Below, in pieces: positions 27,338-37,400 of a stretch of DNA of 64,000 nt. Under the pieces are notes generated by a model that was not told where the DNA came from, ran no database searches, and saw nothing but the letters and a program-made list of their open reading frames with translations. The translations under genes and the position numbers were made by a program. Where the stretch lies: the NCBI GenBank assembly GCA_017501245.1, contig JAFVXI010000030.1, positions 25,575 to 89,574 of the forward strand. Reading direction: 5' to 3'. Numbering within the stretch: the first letter of the stretch is position 1; each line of letters opens with the position of its first letter. Source of the stretch: Clostridia bacterium. GTDB taxonomy: Bacteria > Bacillota > Clostridia > Oscillospirales > CAG-272.

Positions 27338-28498
27338 ATGAAGAATTGTAAAGAGCTTCTCGCTGAAAACAAGCAGTGGCTTGAGGATCTGTTCGCTAAG
27401 ATAGATGCGAAGATGTCTCGTGTCACCCTCCGCTCTGCTGACATGCTCGTTGACGGAGTTAACGCACAGGGCAGACACAATAAGATCGGCCCCACCGCTT
27501 GGACCTCCGGCTTCTGGGGCGGCCTTAACTACATGCTCTATAACTACACCAAAAACGAGGATTACCTCACCACGGCTAAAAACTGCGAGGTCCTTATGGA
27601 CGCCGCATTCTCGCCCGAGGGCTATCCCCGTCTGCATCACGACGTTGGCTTCCAGTGGCATATCTGCTCCGGAGCAGGCTATCGCATCACGGGCGACGAG
27701 CAGTCTAAATACCGTGCGCTCATCGCATCAAATATGCTCGCTTCCCGCTATATCCCCTCCGCTAAGCTCATCCGCTCTTGGAACGGCTCCTGGCGTGGCC
27801 TCGACACCACCGGCCTCACCATCATCGACTGCCTTATGAATCTCCCCCTCCTCTATTGGGCAAGCGAGACTCTCGGCGACGATAGATTTAAGCAGGTCGC
27901 TATGGATCACGCCGACATGGCTATGCGTGATCACCTCCGTCCCGACGGCTCTATCAATCACATCGTTGAGCACGACAGATCCACCGGCGAGATGATCAGA
28001 ACCTACGGCGGTCAGGGCTATTGCGAGGGCTCCTCCTGGTCCCGCGGTCAGTCCTGGGGCGTTTACGGCTTCGTCCTCTCCTACATTCACACCGGAGAGC
28101 AGAGATATCTCGACGCCGCTAAGCGTGTAGCTCACTACTTCATAGCAAACTGCTGCGACGATTGGCTCCCCCGTGTCGACTTCCGTGCGCCCTCCGAGCC
28201 CGTCTACTACGATGCGACGGCAGGTGCTTGCACCGCTTGCGGCCTCATCGAGATCGCTAAGGCTGTCGGTGAGCACGAGGGCGGAATGTATATGCATGCA
28301 GCTATAAGGATCCTCAAGGCAATGGCGGAAAAGTTCCTCGATCTCGACCCCGAGACCGACGGCCTGCTCGGCTTCGGCACCTCCTCCTATCCCGTGGACG
28401 GCCCCGTCGCTAAGCTCCACACCAACATCACCTACGGCGACTTCTTCTACATCGAGGCGATCCTTAAGCTCTTAGGCTCGGATTTCCTCCCCTGGTAA
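27338..28498 (+). CDS. GH88-family unsaturated glucuronyl hydrolase
   Basis: The 386-residue protein is an alpha/alpha-barrel hydrolase of the GH88 type. It removes the 4,5-unsaturated uronic acid from oligosaccharides left by polysaccharide lyases. Family landmarks are WTSGFWGGLNYMLYNYT, HDVGFQWHICSG (acidic residue), DTTGLTIIDCLMNLPLLYWAS (second acidic residue) and SSWSRGQSWGVYGF. No signal peptide is present, so imported oligosaccharides are the substrate. I start at 27338, where AAAGG lies eight bases upstream. An in-frame extension to 27197 runs through non-conserved sequence. The product becomes 5-keto-4-deoxyuronate, the substrate of KduI encoded just upstream. Confidence 0.9.
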   Translation: MKNCKELLAENKQWLEDLFAKIDAKMSRVTLRSADMLVDGVNAQGRHNKIGPTAWTSGFWGGLNYMLYNYTKNEDYLTTAKNCEVLMDAAFSPEGYPRLHHDVGFQWHICSGAGYRITGDEQSKYRALIASNMLASRYIPSAKLIRSWNGSWRGLDTTGLTIIDCLMNLPLLYWASETLGDDRFKQVAMDHADMAMRDHLRPDGSINHIVEHDRSTGEMIRTYGGQGYCEGSSWSRGQSWGVYGFVLSYIHTGEQRYLDAAKRVAHYFIANCCDDWLPRVDFRAPSEPVYYDATAGACTACGLIEIAKAVGEHEGGMYMHAAIRILKAMAEKFLDLDPETDGLLGFGTSSYPVDGPVAKLHTNITYGDFFYIEAILKLLGSDFLPW

Positions 28499-28561
28499 AA
28501 ATATACCCCGTCGTGTGCGGCGCCTCACTACTGTGGTGGTCGTGCGTCACGCTCGGTAGAC

Positions 28562-28600
28562 AAAAAGCCCTGACCTATCCTAAAGGACGGGGCTTTTTAT
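28562..28600. terminator. Intrinsic terminator after the GH88 gene
   Basis: AAAAAGCCC pairs with GGGGCTTTTT around a bulged stem and is followed by a T-rich run. Confidence 0.75.
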
Positions 28601-28627
28601 TTTTTGAAAAACAAATATCAAACGAAA

Positions 28628-28665
28628 AAGATCCGAAGGGCAGAGCCGATCGGATCTTTTTTCTA
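28628..28665. terminator. Terminator of groESL (bidirectional)
   Basis: GATCCGA and TCGGATC (about 28630-28659) are flanked by A-runs and T-runs. On the minus strand it lies just after groEL. Confidence 0.78.
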
Positions 28666-28706
28666 TTAAAAGCAAACTAATATTTACTTATCTTTGCATT
28701 TCGGGA

Positions 28707-30362
<1,656 letters not shown>

Positions 30363-30650
30363 TTAGTCCTCGACAACTGCGAGGATGTCAGCCTGGCTGA
30401 CGATAGTGTAGTCAACGCCGTCGAGCTTGACCTCCGTGCCGGTGTACTTACCGGTGATGACCTTCTCGCCGACCTTAAGAGTCATAACGACCTCCTTGCC
30501 GTCAACGAGTCCGCCGGGGCCGACCGCAACGATCTCGGAGACCTGGGGCTTCTCCTGAGCGGAGCCGGGGAGGAGAATACCAGCCTTGGTAACCTCAACC
30601 GCCTCGACCTTCTTTAAAACGACCTTATCAAGTAAGGGCTTAAGCTTCAT
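30363..30650 (-). CDS. groES: Co-chaperonin GroES
   Basis: This 95-residue protein forms the heptameric lid of GroEL. It shows the conserved [12 protein letters not shown] start, the mobile-loop region ([12 protein letters not shown]) and the [23 protein letters not shown] end. GGAGG lies eight bases before the ATG. It is the first gene of the groESL operon. Confidence 0.98.
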   Translation of the reverse strand: MKLKPLLDKVVLKKVEAVEVTKAGILLPGSAQEKPQVSEIVAVGPGGLVDGKEVVMTLKVGEKVITGKYTGTEVKLDGVDYTIVSQADILAVVED

Positions 30651-30674
30651 TATTAGTTCCTCCGTTTTTCTAAT

Positions 30675-30701
30675 TTAGCACTCTTGTGCCGTGAGTGCTA
30701 A
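30675..30701. promoter_or_regulatory. CIRCE element (HrcA operator)
   Basis: The consensus inverted repeat TTAGCACTC-N9-GAGTGCTAA is matched perfectly. It lies in the groES leader between promoter and start codon, where HrcA represses transcription at normal temperature. hrcA itself is not in the window. Confidence 0.97.
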
Positions 30702-30715
30702 TCTTCACACGCTAT

Positions 30716-30744
30716 ATTCTATAACAACATAGCCCGAAAATCAA
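30716..30744 (-). promoter_or_regulatory. Promoter of groESL
   Basis: On the minus strand TTGATT (30744-30739), 17 bp, TAGAAT (30721-30716) places the start of transcription just upstream of CIRCE. Confidence 0.75.
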
Positions 30745-30800
30745 TAGCTTTCATTAATGTTCACAATTTATTAACACTTGGGCGTTTCAAATCCCCAAAA

Positions 30801-31051
30801 CGCCCCGAAGGGGCATATCGCTTGTCTGGGGCAAATATCGCATTTTGGACGTGAGTGGCCAAAATATATCGCAGATCACCCTATGTGATCTATATCGCTG
30901 CGCACCTGCGCACAGATACTCTTTGTCTGTTAAACGCCCCGAAGGGGCATATCGCTTGCCCACAGGGCAAATATCGCATTTTGGACGTGAGCGATCAAAA
31001 TATATCGCAGATCATCCTATGTGATCTATATCGCTGCGCACCTGCGCACAT
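30801..31051. repeat. Hairpin array B, duplicated (linker ATATCGC)
   Basis: Two copies of a five-hairpin array start at 30801 and 30935 (period 134 bp). Stems in order are GCCCC/GGGGC, TTGCCC/GGGCAA, ATTTTG/CAAAAT, AGATCA/TGATCT and TGCGCA/TGCGCA, each separated by ATATCGC. Differences between copies mostly keep pairing, using G-U pairs in hairpins 2, 3 and 4. The array fills the gap between the sigF 3' end and the groES promoter. It contains no gene. Confidence 0.85.
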
Positions 31052-31067
31052 ACGGTAGCACCCACCT

Positions 31068-31805
31068 CTATTCCATCTCATGCCTCAGCTTTTCGATGAT
31101 CTTTTTTTCCTCTCTTGACACCTTGACCTGCGATAGCCCGAGCAGCCTTGCCACCTCGCACTGGGACAGGTCCTTGAAGTATCTGAGGATGATTATCCTG
31201 CGCTCGGTTTCCCCGAGCCTCTCTATGGCGAGGCGCAGGGCGAGGCGGTCGAAGCAGCGCTCCTCCTCCCCCTCCTCGGCAACCGTCGAGCCCAGTGTAG
31301 CTCCCTCGTCGCCCTCGTAGATGCATTCCTCAAGCGACCTGACCGGCGACTCGGAAAAGAGTGCGGAGGCGGCATCCTCCATCGAGACGCCGAGCGCCGC
31401 CGCCAGCGATGAAACGTCGCACCGCTCACCGAGGTTCAGCCGCCTCTCTCTTTCCTTATTTAAGAGGGCAGAGAGCCGCTTTTCCGCTCTTGACACCTTG
31501 ATTATCCCGTCGTCGCGCAGGAAGCGGCGTATCTCACCGAATATCAGCGGCACCGCATAGGTAGAGAAGGCGCAGCCCCTCTCGGTGTCAAAGGTGTTTA
31601 TCGCCTTGACCAGCCCGACCGTCCCGCAGTCGACCAGCTCGCCCATGTCCGCTCCTCTATCCTTAAATCTCGCCGAGATGGAGTAAACGAGCGGTATATT
31701 CAGCCGCACCAGCTCCTCTCCCGCCTCCTTGTCGCCGCCTCTGTAGCTTTTTATCAGCTCGGGGTTTTTGTCGTAGCCTGCCCCTCTTTTTAACCCTTGT
31801 GGCAC
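31068..31805 (-). CDS. sigF: RNA polymerase sporulation sigma factor SigF
   Basis: SigF is the first forespore-specific sigma factor. The 245-residue protein has region 2 (ELVRLNIPLVYSISARF, DLVDCGTVGL-type segment, FSTYAVPLIFGEIRRFLRDDG), region 3, and region 4 with the helix-turn-helix QCEVARLLGLSQVKVSREEKK. It starts with GTG at 31805, inside the end of spoIIAB (16-nt overlap), with GAGGAG five bases upstream. This implies translational coupling, as expected for a sigma factor and its antagonist. Its activity should be held in check by SpoIIAB until asymmetric division. Confidence 0.96.
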   Translation of the reverse strand: MPQGLKRGAGYDKNPELIKSYRGGDKEAGEELVRLNIPLVYSISARFKDRGADMGELVDCGTVGLVKAINTFDTERGCAFSTYAVPLIFGEIRRFLRDDGIIKVSRAEKRLSALLNKERERRLNLGERCDVSSLAAALGVSMEDAASALFSESPVRSLEECIYEGDEGATLGSTVAEEGEEERCFDRLALRLAIERLGETERRIIILRYFKDLSQCEVARLLGLSQVKVSREEKKIIEKLRHEME

Positions 31806-32263
31806 GTCTTCTCCTCGGCGTAGGGCTTTAGATTTTTCCGCAAAAGAACCGTCGTCCCCCTCCCGAGCTTAGACTTTACGCTCATCGAGTCGGTGAAGCT
31901 CTCCATAACGAGAAATCCCATGCCGCATCTCTGCCCGGGGTCGCCCGTCGTAAAGCTCGGGGTCCTCGCACGGTCGATATCCTCGATGCCACAGCCGGTG
32001 TCTGCGATCTCGACGGTTACCTCCCTGTTATCGTATATCCTGGCAGATATGTAAATAAAAGTAGGGATATTTTGGCTATAACCCTTATATCCATGCACAA
32101 TGGAGTTCGTCACCGCCTCGCTTATAGCGCATCTAAGGTCGCAAAGCTCCTCGACCGTCGGGTCAAGCTCTGCGATAAATGCGGAGATGCAGGCTCTGGC
32201 AACCGCCTCGTTTTCTCCTATCGCTCTTAAGCGCAGCTTCATCTCATTTATTATCCTTTTCAT
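31790..32263 (-). CDS. spoIIAB: Anti-sigma F factor / serine kinase SpoIIAB
   Basis: The 157-residue GHKL-type kinase binds SigF and phosphorylates SpoIIAA. The N box is in CAISEAVTNSIVHGY, the G1 box is ADTGCGIEDI and the G2 region is GMGFLVMESFTD. GGAGG lies four bases before the ATG, nine bases after the spoIIAA stop. It overlaps sigF. The protein is a little longer than average at its C-terminus. Confidence 0.96.
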   Translation of the reverse strand: MKRIINEMKLRLRAIGENEAVARACISAFIAELDPTVEELCDLRCAISEAVTNSIVHGYKGYSQNIPTFIYISARIYDNREVTVEIADTGCGIEDIDRARTPSFTTGDPGQRCGMGFLVMESFTDSMSVKSKLGRGTTVLLRKNLKPYAEEKTCHKG

Positions 32264-32272
32264 TTGTCCTCC

Positions 32273-32599
32273 TCATCTCTCGCAGGGTGCGACGGTCAGA
32301 TTATCTATCCTCTCGACGCCCGAGAGGCGAATGAGCTTTGATAGCTGTGCGGACAGCCCCACGAGGCGCACCGTCGCCCCCATAGAGCGTGCGACCTCGC
32401 ATCTGCCTATTATCAAGGCTATGCCCGACGAGTCCATAAACCCGACCGACCCGAGGTCGAGCGTCAGCCTCCTTGGCCGCCTATAAAACATCCGCCTGTC
32501 TATCTCCTCTCTTATCCCCACGACGGTGTGATGGTCTATCTCGGCGGATATCCCCGCTATCAGCTCGTCCTGCCTCTCGATAAAATCAACGTGCGTCAT
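32273..32599 (-). CDS. spoIIAA: Anti-anti-sigma F factor SpoIIAA
   Basis: The 108-residue STAS-domain protein has the phosphorylatable serine in FMDSSGIALIIGR (about residue 57). Dephosphorylated SpoIIAA displaces SigF from SpoIIAB in the forespore. GGGAGG precedes the ATG. It is the first gene of the spoIIA operon. A TATAAT-like hexamer lies at 32668-32663 on the minus strand, but I find no convincing sigma-H sequence. Confidence 0.95.
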   Translation of the reverse strand: MTHVDFIERQDELIAGISAEIDHHTVVGIREEIDRRMFYRRPRRLTLDLGSVGFMDSSGIALIIGRCEVARSMGATVRLVGLSAQLSKLIRLSGVERIDNLTVAPCER

Positions 32600-32777
32600 C
32601 CTTTGCCTCCCAAGTCCTTCCTCGGCGTATAGCCTCGGCTCTTTTTTTATTCCTTCCTATCAATTATATCCCCCCCTCAGTGTGAATTTTGTCGCACCGT
32701 GGCACATCGAAAAATATATTTATCCCGAAAAAAACGAGTGCGCCTGCCGTCCTCTCGCTCCGAGTGGTCATATCGGA

Positions 32778-33110
32778 TCAAAAGAGATGCAGCTTTTTTG
32801 CGATGTTCATCTTCACAGCCTGCTTTGAGAGCTTGTAGGTGTTTTCATCGACGGCGGGATGCTCGGTCTTAGCGTAGCCTATTCTCCTTCCTATTTCATT
32901 GATATATAGTTCGGCGTACCTCTCCCCGACGACCTCTGCCGCCCCCTCGAGCATCAGATAGTTTATGTATTTATACTCCATGGCGCAGCGCTTGTTGACC
33001 GAGCCGAGCGTCATGGCGTCCTTCCTCCGCTCATAATCTGCGCAGAGCGCACCCACGAGGGCGTCGAGCGTGTCCTTGTAGCCGTGGTTGGTCAGTCCTC
33101 TAAAGCCCAT
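32778..33110 (-). CDS. Unknown small protein, second gene of a repressor-flanked pair
   Basis: I do not recognise this 110-residue, mostly helical, basic protein. It contains the segments DALVGALCADYERRK, KYINYLMLEGAAEVVGERYAEL and a lysine-rich end (NIAKKLHLF). It has no signal peptide or membrane helix. Its start overlaps the end of the preceding gene by 19 nt, so translation is coupled. The pair is divergent from a LexA/CI-like repressor, which suggests a regulated accessory or phage-derived function. Confidence 0.6.
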   Translation of the reverse strand: MGFRGLTNHGYKDTLDALVGALCADYERRKDAMTLGSVNKRCAMEYKYINYLMLEGAAEVVGERYAELYINEIGRRIGYAKTEHPAVDENTYKLSKQAVKMNIAKKLHLF

Positions 33111-33412
33111 TTTGCATCCTCTAATTCCGCCTTAAGTATATCGAGGCTCCCACGCAGATCAAACAGGGCGCTGAGCGTGCTGTCCGCATCCTCGACGAGC
33201 GCCCTCAGCCTGGGGATCCAGCTCTCGGGCTCGCTGCCTGCGTAGGCGTTCATCGCCCCCTCAAGCATGCGCCTTACGTTCAGCATCTCGTAGACCTCGC
33301 ATATGCGTGCTCTTATCCTGCCGATATCTCTGCCGATCTCCTCGGTCGAGCGATAGAGGGTCGGCGGATCCCCCTCGTATCCGTTATAGCCTTGGTAAAA
33401 AATTGATGGCAA
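33092..33412 (-). CDS. Unknown small acidic helical protein
   Basis: This 106-residue protein begins MPSIFYQGYNGYEGDPPTLY and continues with amphipathic helices (IGRDIGRIRARICEVYEML, LDILKAELEDAKWALED), so a coiled-coil or helical-bundle partner protein is likely. There is no recognisable family. AAGGAAGG lies upstream of the ATG. It is the first gene after the divergent operator region, and a promoter with TTGACA inside the operator reads into it. Confidence 0.6.
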   Translation of the reverse strand: MPSIFYQGYNGYEGDPPTLYRSTEEIGRDIGRIRARICEVYEMLNVRRMLEGAMNAYAGSEPESWIPRLRALVEDADSTLSALFDLRGSLDILKAELEDAKWALED

Positions 33413-33518
33413 CGTTATCCTTCCTTTCCTTTATTATTTCTCACCGCCCGGTAGGACAGGGCTGCCCCGAGCCGACGTGAGATAGGGCGCGGTAAAGCTG
33501 ACGCCCTCCTTTGCAACT

Positions 33519-33557
33519 ATCTTATCACGGCAAAAAGTCACCTGTCAAGTGACTTTT
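33519..33557 (-). promoter_or_regulatory. Operator 1 overlapping a minus-strand promoter
   Basis: The perfect inverted repeat AAAAGTCAC-N7-GTGACTTTT occupies 33533-33557. On the minus strand its spacer contains TTGACA (33548-33543), with TAAGAT 18 bp further, so binding would block the two-gene unit at 33412-32778. Confidence 0.7.
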
Positions 33558-33590
33558 CAGGGCAATTTCGGTTAATATTTCGCATCCTTG

Positions 33591-33619
33591 TTGCAAATCA
33601 CGTGACTTTATGCTAAACT
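33591..33619 (+). promoter_or_regulatory. Operator 2 inside the repressor's own promoter
   Basis: TTGCAA (33591-33596), 17 bp, TAAACT (33614-33619) forms the promoter. The second site, AAATCACGTGACTTT (33595-33609), shares the GTGACTTT half-site with operator 1 and lies between the two hexamers. This suggests autorepression by the product of 33715-34287. Before the coding start, a GTCCGG/CCGGAC hairpin lies in the leader at about 33660-33690. Confidence 0.65.
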
Positions 33620-33714
33620 AAACTTAACCCGTGGCAGAAATAAAAAAAGCTCTGCCTACGTCCGGCGGGGCGACGCACGCCCCCGGACACCAAGCTAAAG
33701 GAGCAATATAGAAA

Positions 33715-34287
33715 ATGGAAGCTTTACCGATAAAAAAACTGAGAAAAGAAAGAGGTCTGACCCTCGCCGCCCTCGCAAGGCTGGTCGGCACGAGCAAGCA
33801 GACGATACACAGATACGAATGCGGCGTGATAACAAACGTCCCGAGGGAAAAGCTCGAGCGCCTCGCCGACGCCCTCGGAGTTACCCCCAGCGAGCTGCTG
33901 GGCTGGTCGGGCGGCGAGCGCCTGCCCGTGCTTGGGCGCATCTCCTGCGGCGTGCCGAGCTTCGCCCTTGAGGAGAGGGAGGAGCTGTCCTTTGGCGGTG
34001 CTGATTTCTGCCTTATTGCCAAGGGCGACTCAATGACGGGGGCAAGGATCCTCGACGGCGACGCCGTGTATATCAGGAGCCAGCCCACCGTCGGCCGGGG
34101 CGACATCGCCGCAGTCATCATAGGCGACGAGGCAACGCTCAAGAGGGTGTATTATTATCCGGAGGAGGAAAGGCTCATCCTCTCGGCAGAAAACCCCGCC
34201 TATCCCCCGATAGTCCTCTCGGGCAGCGAGCTTGCCTCGGTCAGGATCCTCGGCAAGGCCGTCGCCTTCAAAAGCCGCCTGGGTTAG
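33715..34287 (+). CDS. XRE-family / S24 peptidase-like repressor (LexA/CI-like)
   Basis: The 190-residue protein has an N-terminal helix-turn-helix (LTLAALARLVGTSKQTIHRYE, residues about 15-36) and a C-terminal S24 domain. The catalytic serine is in GDSMTGARILDGD and the lysine in EATLKRVYYY. The expected self-cleavage region (ISCGVPSF, about residue 81) has Cys-Gly where Ala-Gly is usual. It should repress the divergent pair and itself through the GTGACTTT operators, and be inactivated by RecA-stimulated cleavage in the manner of LexA or phage repressors. AAAGGAG lies upstream of the ATG. It is probably of phage or accessory-element origin, though no other phage gene is nearby. Confidence 0.88.
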   Translation: MEALPIKKLRKERGLTLAALARLVGTSKQTIHRYECGVITNVPREKLERLADALGVTPSELLGWSGGERLPVLGRISCGVPSFALEEREELSFGGADFCLIAKGDSMTGARILDGDAVYIRSQPTVGRGDIAAVIIGDEATLKRVYYYPEEERLILSAENPAYPPIVLSGSELASVRILGKAVAFKSRLG

Positions 34288-34296
34288 ACAGCCGTG

Positions 34297-34325
34297 TTGA
34301 CAAGTGGAGGGAATGGTGCTATAAT
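34297..34325 (+). promoter_or_regulatory. Consensus promoter of the second CxxC lipoprotein
   Basis: TTGACA (34297-34302), exactly 17 bp, TATAAT (34320-34325): both hexamers are perfect matches to the vegetative consensus. Confidence 0.85.
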
Positions 34326-34424
34326 GAGGTTAAAATTTAAATATTTAAAAATAATTCGGGGCTTCCGTGGCTGACGCCGACGGGCTCCGAGACCGGCAAA
34401 AATAACAAAGAAAAGGGAAGAAAG

Positions 34425-37400
34425 ATGAAAAAAAGCATTTTGAGAATTCTGATAGCGGCCCTTATACTGTCCTTAGCGCTGATTGCGCTCTCGTCCTGCG
34501 ATATACTGTCCTCCATTCTTGGTGGCGGTCCGGACGACGGCGTGCACGAGCATAGCTTTGGCGAGTGGGAGATCACGAGAGAGCCGAGCTGCACCGAGGT
34601 GGGCGAAAAGACCCGCACCTGCTCGGGCTGTGAGGAGACCGAGACGATGAAGATCCCCGTGATCGATCACACCCTTGGCGAATATATCTCCGACGGCAAC
34701 GCAACCTGCACCTCCGACGGCACCAAGACCGCCCACTGCACGCAAAAGAACTGCCCATACGAGGAAACCGTCCTAGACGAGGGCTCTAAGCTTCCGCACA
34801 GCGGCGGCATCGTCACCTGCGTAACCAAGGCAAACTGTGACGTCTGCGGCGAGCCCTACGGCGAGCTCGATCCCGACGCTCACGCCTCCAACGGAACAAA
34901 GCTCGTTTCCACGGGTGCGGAAAAGCACGAGGAGAGATATCTCTGCTGCGGCGCAGTAAAGGCTGAGGCGGCGCACGAGTGGGGCGAGCCCACTCTCGAC
35001 GAGGCCGAGAGCGTTAACGTCTATAAGTGCGAGTGCGGAGAGGAAAAGAAGGTAGCTCTTGAGGGCCACCGCCACTCCGTCAGCTTCACCGCCGCAAAGG
35101 CGGCAACCTGCACCGAGGCAGGAAACATCGCATACTACCTCTGCTCGAGCTGTGGCAAGGCGTACACCGACGAGGCACTCACCGCTGAGGTCGCCCTCGC
35201 TGACACGGTCATAGCTGCGGCACACAGCTCCGTCAGCTTCATCGCCGCAAAGGCGGCAACCTGCACCGAGGCAGGAAACATAGCATACTACCTCTGCTCG
35301 GGCTGTGGCAAGGCGTACACCGACGAGGCACTAACCGCCGAGGTTGCCCTCGCCGAAACGGTCATAGCTGCGGCACACAGCTCCGTCAGCTTCATCGCCG
35401 CAAAGGCGGCAACCTGCACCGAGGCAGGAAACATAGCATACTATCTCTGCTCGGGCTGTGGCAAGGCGTACACCGACGAGGCTCTCACCGCTGAGGTCGC
35501 CCTCACCGACACGGTCATAGCTGCGGCACACAGCTCCGTCAGCTTCATCGCCGCAAAGGCGGCAACCTGCACCGAGGCAGGAAACATAGCATACTACCTC
35601 TGCTCGGGCTGTGGCAAGGCGTACACCGACGAGGCTCTCACCGCTGAGGTTGCCCTCGCTGACACGGTCATAGCTGCGGCACATAGCGGAGAGGCTAACG
35701 TCTACGCCCCCGTTGACAGCGACCCCGATCATCACGAGGTCAGATACAGCTGCTGCGGCACCCTTTATAAGACCGAGGCGCATAACTACGTCGCAACCTC
35801 GGCAAGCGCCGCAGATTGCGATAGCCCCACCGTCGTCACCTTCGAGTGCTCAGGCTGTAAGAAGTCCGTTTCCGAGACCGACGGCGATCCCCTCGGCCAT
35901 AGAGTCGTCGTCTGGAGAGCAAACGGCGAGGCTCCGATTTCGGGCGAGACCTGTAAATTCACCGTAACCTACGTCGGCAGCTGCTCCGTCTGCGGCGAGA
36001 TCGACACCAAGGAGGAGACGGTAGTAAGGCATAAGACCTCCGCCGTTATCTCCACTCCCGCAACCTGCACGACCCCCGGCGTTAAGTCCTACACCTGCGC
36101 CTTTGGCTGTGACCTCGGTGAGGCGGCGAGAGTCAGCTACACTAACGCATCCGCCCACGCATGGGGCGAGCCCACCGAGGAAAATGGCGCCCTCGTCTAC
36201 ACCTGCACGCTCTGCTCCGAGACTAAGAGAACGGTCGTCTTTGAGGAGAATTCCGCAAGCGTTGGCGTCGGCACTCTGGATGGCACCGAGATCGCCCTTG
36301 GCGACATCTCCCTCAGCCTTGACTCCGCCCTCGTCGGCAAGCTTGATTCGGCATCCGAGGTCGCTCTCGGAGCAAGAGCTCTTACCGACAGCGAGCTTGA
36401 GGCGGCGCTCAGCGGCCTCTCCGAAGCCGAGCGTGCGGCAGTCGTCGGCGCAGTCTATTCCTTCACTATGACTCAGGGCGGCGCGGGCGTCGTCTTTGAC
36501 GGTGGCAAGGTTACCGTAACCGTACCCTACACCCTCACGGGTGACGTCGACGCCGACAGGCTCGCCGTCTGGTATCTCACCTCCGACGGCGCTATTGAGT
36601 CCGTCAAGGCTTATTATCACGACAACACCCTCAGCTTCACGGTCAGCCACTTCTCGGATTACGCTCCCGTAGTGCTTCCCGAGGCTGACGCCTGCGAGAT
36701 CTACGGTCACAACTTCTCCCGCACGGAATACGGCGCAACCTGCACCGAGCCCGGCTACACCGTCCTCACCTGCGCACGCTGCGGCGCCGTGGATATGGGC
36801 GAGATCATCCTTCCCCTCGGTCATATGCTCTCTGCGGGCGTTGGCACCGCTCCCACCTGCTCCGCCCCCGGCAGCTACACCTACTCCTGCGAGAGAGGCG
36901 AATGTAAGCACGTCGTCACTATGGAGGTCGCAAGGCTTGAGCATAGCTACACTACCATAAGCTACGTGGAGGCAACCTGCGAGACCGAAGGCACAACCAC
37001 CGAAAAATGCTCGGTCTGCGGCTATACGAGAACCAGAACGATCGCTCCCCACGGCCACTACTTCGGCTCCGCGACCGCCGAATTGAAGCCCGGCGCCACC
37101 TCCTGCCTTGACGGCGTTATCATCTACCAGCTCTGCGGCAACTACGGCTGTAACGCAAAGATCTTCAAGGAGGAGCTTCACGAGCACGTATCCTTTGATA
37201 AGTACGTCACCTCCGAGGGCAACTACTTCGAGGGAGAGCGCAAAAAGATCTATCTTAAGGATTATCTCGACTTCAGCTCTCATCCCTTCTTTGATCCGAA
37301 TGCCGAGGGCCCCTATTTTGAGGTCCAGGACGGATGTATGTGCGGCGCCTTCGTCAGCAACGTATACTTCGCTCCCGACTATTCTATTTTCCAGATGGGC

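Noticed and set aside
32600-32777. Sigma-H promoter for the spoIIA operon
   Set aside because: Expected biologically, but I could not find a convincing AGGA-type and GAAT-type pair with the right spacing. Only a TATAAT-like hexamer is visible.
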